DNA from: Bacteroidota bacterium | GTDB lineage: Bacteria; Bacteroidota; Bacteroidia; Flavobacteriales_F; PHOS-HE28 | Direction of reading: 5' to 3' | Length of the DNA stretch: 8,812 nucleotides | Assembly: GCA_963169595.1 (NCBI GenBank) | Contig: CAUJFM010000385.1 | Span: 1 to 8,812 of the forward strand | In this document: positions 6,755 through 8,812 of the stretch, one piece after another | Position numbering within the stretch: position 1 is the first letter of the stretch | Layout: each line of letters opens with the position of its first letter | The notes under the pieces: model-generated | The model's input: the letters and a program-made list of their open reading frames with translations, nothing else | What the model was told of the DNA's origin: nothing | Databases searched by the model: none | Program-made: the position numbers and the translations under genes

Positions 6755-7477
6755 CTACAGGGAGTTCCACAGCCCCTTGAAGTCGTCCTCGCCCATGAAC
6801 ACGTCCTTGCCCACGCTGGCCACCTGCTTGGCCTTGTCGCGCATGCCCTTGGACACGAGGTAGTCGCAATAGCGGATCAGACCGTTCTTCAGCATCTTCT
6901 TCTGGTCGGGCGGGAGGGTGCTGATGTCACCAGCGGCTGCGATGGCCTTGTTGTACTCCTGGATGGCCACATCGCCCTCCTTGGCCAGATTGGCCTTGTA
7001 GTGGCACATGGCCAGCATCAGCCAGGCGCCGGGGTTCTCGGGGTAATAACCCGTGGCGGCCACCCAGATCTGCTTGGCCTTGCTCAGGGTCTTCTGGTCG
7101 TCCAGAAGGCCTTCGCCCGTCTCCAGGGCCATGGTGTTCAGCGAGGCCCAATAGTCCTCGTAGTTGCCGAAGAACTCCTTCTCCTTGTCCTTCTTGCGGT
7201 ACTTCACCGCCCATTTCAGCGCCTCCAAGGACGCCTTCGGGTAATCGAGCTCGTACTTGGTGTTGCGCGACATCTCATAGTAGCACATGCTCACGTAGAG
7301 GTAGGGCAGCGGATCGCGCTTGGTGTCGTCGCCATTGATGTAGACCTCGGCCTTGGCGATGCACTTCTCGAACTTCTCGTCCACATACATCACCAGCAGG
7401 TCCTCGTAGACGTGCTTCTGGGCGATGGAGGTGAAGGGGAGCAGGGCCACGAAGGCCATGATGGTCAGCTTCTTCAT
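6755..7477 (-). CDS. Secreted TPR-like protein of unknown function
   Basis: A 240-residue protein starting MKKLTIMAFVALLPFTSIAQ, a classic signal peptide with probable cleavage after SIA (residue 19). ATG 7477 is chosen over an ATG four codons upstream because it begins the canonical signal peptide and because the upstream choice lies within a 9-bp inverted repeat. The mature part is lysine-rich and helical. Segments such as YEDLLVMYVDEKFEKCIAKA, PLPYLYVSMCYYEM, NPGAWLMLAMCHYKA and MRDKAKQVASVGKDVF fit the TPR spacing of small, aromatic and Ala residues, giving about three to four repeats. It resembles conserved periplasmic TPR-like proteins of Flavobacteriales recalled from memory, not confirmed by search. 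A protein-interaction or scaffold role is inferred. It is divergent from trmD and convergent with the RND gene. Confidence 0.85.
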   Translation of the reverse strand: MKKLTIMAFVALLPFTSIAQKHVYEDLLVMYVDEKFEKCIAKAEVYINGDDTKRDPLPYLYVSMCYYEMSRNTKYELDYPKASLEALKWAVKYRKKDKEKEFFGNYEDYWASLNTMALETGEGLLDDQKTLSKAKQIWVAATGYYPENPGAWLMLAMCHYKANLAKEGDVAIQEYNKAIAAAGDISTLPPDQKKMLKNGLIRYCDYLVSKGMRDKAKQVASVGKDVFMGEDDFKGLWNSL

Positions 7478-7485
7478 TGGTGGGA

Positions 7486-7514
7486 GCATGCCGGATGTGT
7501 GGCAACCGGCATGC
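7486..7514. repeat. Perfect 9-bp inverted repeat in the 5' leader of the TPR-like gene
   Basis: GCATGCCGG (7486-7494) and CCGGCATGC (7506-7514) are separated by 11 nt. The outer arm directly abuts the predicted -7 box at 7515-7522, and the inner arm ends 8 nt before ATG 7477. It could be a stem-loop at the 5' end of the mRNA or an operator. Confidence 0.65.
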
Positions 7515-7522
7515 CGAAATTA
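7515..7522 (-). promoter_or_regulatory. Candidate -7 box of the TPR-like gene (TAATTTCG)
   Basis: On the minus strand this reads TAATTTCG, a one-mismatch match to TAnnTTTG, 37 nt upstream of the ATG at 7477. The -33 region holds only a weak CTTTCC-like run at the right distance. Assignment rests on position and the -7 match. Confidence 0.35.
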
Positions 7523-7555
7523 CGGACCTTCCGGAAAGTGGCGCGGAAGGAGTGC

Positions 7556-7585
7556 TTGCAGGCCCCGCCGAAAGCGGGATCTTTG
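7556..7585 (+). promoter_or_regulatory. trmD promoter (TTG, 19-nt spacer, GATCTTTG)
   Basis: TTG at 7556-7558 is followed after 19 nt by GATCTTTG at 7578-7585, close to the Bacteroidota TTG-N(17-23)-TAnnTTTG pattern with one mismatch. The ATG at 7597 is 11 nt beyond the -7 box, implying a leader of only a few nucleotides. The spacer holds a small palindrome: CCCGC (7564-7568), loop CGAAA, GCGGG (7574-7578). Confidence 0.55.
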
Positions 7586-7596
7586 CCGCCCGTTCC

Positions 7597-8280
7597 ATGC
7601 GCATCGACATCCTTTCCGCCGTGCCCCGCCTGCTGGACAGCTGGTTCGGGGAGAGCATCCTGCAACGCGCCCAGCAAAAGGGCCTGGTGGAAGTGGTGGT
7701 GCACGACCTGCGCCAGTGGAGCACCGACAAGCACCGCCGGCTGGACGATAATCCGTTCGGCGGGGGGGCCGGCATGGTGATGGCCATCGAGCCCATCCAC
7801 CGGGCCATCACACAGCTGAAGAGCGAGCGGGAGTATGCCGAAGTGATCTACCTGAGCCCCGACGGCCAGCTGCTGGACCAGCCCCTGGCCAACCAGCTGA
7901 GCACCAAGGGGAACCTGATCATGCTCTGCGGGCATTACAAGGGCGTGGACGAGCGGGTGCGCGAGCACTTGGTGGACCGCGAGGTGAGCATCGGCGACTA
8001 CGTGCTCACCGGCGGCGAACTGGCGGCGGCCGTGCTGTGCGACACCATCATCCGCATCATCCCCGGGGTGATCGGCGACGAGACCTCGGCCCTGAGCGAC
8101 AGCTTCCAGGACGGGCTGGTGGCCCCCCCCACCTACACCCGACCCGCTGACTATCAGGGCTGGAAGGTGCCCGATGTGCTCCTGAGCGGCCACCAGGCCA
8201 AGGTGGACGAGTGGCGGCACCAGCAGGCCGTGGAACGCACCCGTCAGCGCCGTCCGGGCCTGCTGAGCGGGGAGGAATGA
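7597..8280 (+). CDS. trmD: tRNA (guanine37-N1)-methyltransferase TrmD
   Basis: A 227-residue SPOUT-family methyltransferase that makes m1G37 in tRNAs reading codons with G at the first position, using S-adenosylmethionine, which prevents +1 frameshifting. It starts MRIDILSAVP at ATG 7597, chosen because the promoter lies just upstream. The sequence shows LSPDGQ (87-92) and the trefoil-knot SAM-binding motifs LCGHYKGVDERV (110-121) and SIGDYVLTGGEL (131-142). IPGVIGDETS (155-164) and the C-terminal PTYTRPADYQGWKVPDVLLSG follow. R153 and D168 fit the catalytic Arg154/Asp169 positions of the E. coli and Haemophilus enzymes. The length is slightly below the usual 230-250. It lies upstream of rplS, as in many bacteria, but rpsP and rimM do not precede it here. 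The enzyme is a cytosolic homodimer with active sites at the dimer interface. Confidence 0.97.
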   Translation: MRIDILSAVPRLLDSWFGESILQRAQQKGLVEVVVHDLRQWSTDKHRRLDDNPFGGGAGMVMAIEPIHRAITQLKSEREYAEVIYLSPDGQLLDQPLANQLSTKGNLIMLCGHYKGVDERVREHLVDREVSIGDYVLTGGELAAAVLCDTIIRIIPGVIGDETSALSDSFQDGLVAPPTYTRPADYQGWKVPDVLLSGHQAKVDEWRHQQAVERTRQRRPGLLSGEE

Positions 8281-8284
8281 GGGC

Positions 8285-8317
8285 TTGCTGAAGCGAACGG
8301 AAAGATCCGTAATATTG
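8285..8317 (+). promoter_or_regulatory. Candidate rplS promoter (TTG, 22-nt spacer, TAATATTG)
   Basis: TTG at 8285-8287 and TAATATTG at 8310-8317 fit the Bacteroidota promoter pattern with one -7 mismatch. It sits right after the trmD stop, so rplS probably has its own transcript besides read-through from trmD. Confidence 0.5.
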
Positions 8318-8389
8318 CGGCCCCAAATCCGGAGACCGAATCCCTGTTAAAGGCAGGGCGCTGGGTTACCTCCTCAACACCATCAGGCC
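8318..8389 (+). promoter_or_regulatory. Candidate structured leader of rplS mRNA (L19 autoregulatory candidate)
   Basis: The predicted start near 8323 leaves a leader of about 65-70 nt before ATG 8390, far longer than the trmD or WG gene leaders. It contains a hairpin CCCTG (8342-8346), loop TTAAAGG, CAGGG (8354-8358). It also contains GGTTACC (8364-8370) and a pyrimidine-rich CCTCCTCAAC stretch that could pair with the loop. L19 leaders are known or predicted in several bacterial groups, with L19 binding its own mRNA, so feedback control is plausible. I cannot match this to a known covariance model by eye. Confidence 0.4.
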
Positions 8390-8752
8390 ATGGACAGGAT
8401 GAAGCAGCTCGAGAAGGAATACGCGCCACTGAACGCCCTTCCCGCATTCAACGCAGGTGACACGATCACCGTGCACTACAAGATCAAGGAAGGCAACAAG
8501 GAGCGCATCCAGCAGTTCCAGGGTGTGGTGATCCAGCGCAAAGGCAGCGGCAGCACCGGCACCTTCACCGTCCGGAAGATCAGCAACAACGTGGGTGTGG
8601 AGCGCATCTTCCCGGTGGCCTCCCCCTTCATCGACAAGATCGACGTGAACAAGCGTGGTGATGTGCGGCGTGCCCGCATCTTCTACCTGCGCGAGCGTCG
8701 CGGCAAGAGCGCCCGCATCACCGAGAAGCGCCAGGCCGTCGCAGCGAAGTAA
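8390..8752 (+). CDS. rplS: 50S ribosomal protein L19 (bL19)
   Basis: A 120-residue protein, in the normal range for bL19. Family motifs are present: FNAGDTITVHYKIKEGNKER (20-39), FQGVVIQRKG (43-52), FTVRKISNNVGVERIFP (58-74), PFIDKIDVNKRGDVRRARIF (78-97) and a basic tail ending RGKSARITEKR plus a short Ala-rich extension. bL19 lies at the interface of the 30S and 50S subunits and helps form an intersubunit bridge. The start ATG 8390 gives a normal Bacteroidota N-terminus (MDRMKQLEKEY). There is no obvious Shine-Dalgarno, as usual in this phylum. It follows trmD by 109 bp and is closed by a strong terminator 24 nt past its stop. Confidence 0.98.
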   Translation: MDRMKQLEKEYAPLNALPAFNAGDTITVHYKIKEGNKERIQQFQGVVIQRKGSGSTGTFTVRKISNNVGVERIFPVASPFIDKIDVNKRGDVRRARIFYLRERRGKSARITEKRQAVAAK

Positions 8753-8776
8753 GGCTGCACCCCGTAGTGAACTCCG

Positions 8777-8803
8777 AAAAGGCCCCGGCAACGGGGCCTT
8801 TTT
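8777..8803 (+). terminator. Intrinsic terminator of rplS
   Basis: GGCCCCG (8781-8787), a GCAA tetraloop of the GNRA type (8788-8791) and CGGGGCC (8792-8798), followed by TTTTT (8799-8803). The preceding AAAA (8777-8780) extends the stem against the T-run, so it may also stop transcripts arriving from the other strand. Confidence 0.93.
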
Positions 8804-8812
8804 CGTTGGGGG

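Noticed and set aside
7529..7536. TTCCGGAA palindrome between the divergent TPR-like and trmD genes
   Set aside because: Eight bases only and not extended by flanks; chance occurrence is likely in GC-rich DNA, so it is not called as an operator.
6185..7780. Plus-strand open frame (531 codons) across the RND end, the intergenic gap and the TPR-like gene
   Set aside because: It spans three annotated features in the wrong frame or strand and shows no coherent domain.
7474..8220. Minus-strand open frame opposite trmD
   Set aside because: TrmD is unambiguous on the plus strand; the antisense translation has no motif.

Overview
The window looks like chromosomal DNA from a GC-rich member of the Bacteroidota, possibly Flavobacteriales-like. 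The evidence is a type B (CHU_C, gliding-motility-associated) type IX secretion sorting domain on the first gene. Several start codons are also preceded by TAnnTTTG-like -7 boxes, the Bacteroidota sigma-A signature, and Shine-Dalgarno motifs are absent. The genus cannot be told from the sequence.

Layout, left to right. (1) Bases 1-1923 (+) are the 3' part of a large secreted adhesin-like gene. It is an array of 69-residue, two-cysteine beta-rich units ending in a type IX sorting domain. (2) Bases 1924-2124 lie between convergent genes and are unusual. They hold an 80-nt diverged duplicate of the 3' end of the next gene, a relic of its last 27 codons, followed by two near-identical GC-rich palindromes. 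(3) Bases 2125-4257 (-) encode a secreted WG-repeat protein with TPR-like repeats in its N-terminal half. (4) A 74-bp divergent promoter region separates it from an RND/MMPL-family membrane transporter at 4332-6623 (+). (5) Bases 6624-6754 hold two inverted repeats between convergent genes. (6) Bases 6755-7477 (-) encode a secreted TPR-like protein of unknown function. (7) A second divergent promoter region leads to trmD (7597-8280, +). rplS (8390-8752, +) follows with its own promoter-like site and a candidate structured leader, and a strong intrinsic terminator ends the segment.

The right end (trmD-rplS) is a conserved translation-housekeeping block: tRNA m1G37 methylation and ribosomal protein L19. 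The left part is an accessory set of envelope and surface genes: adhesin, periplasmic or outer-membrane WG protein, inner-membrane RND transporter and periplasmic TPR-like protein. Alternating gene orientations argue against one operon, so there is no direct evidence that these act as one system. I found no CRISPR array, tRNA, rRNA, transposase or obvious defence system. The most noteworthy items are the duplicated gene tail with its clustered synonymous changes, the palindrome pair next to it, start codons placed almost on top of promoters, and the candidate 5' stem-loops. I do not see a convincing new multi-gene system.
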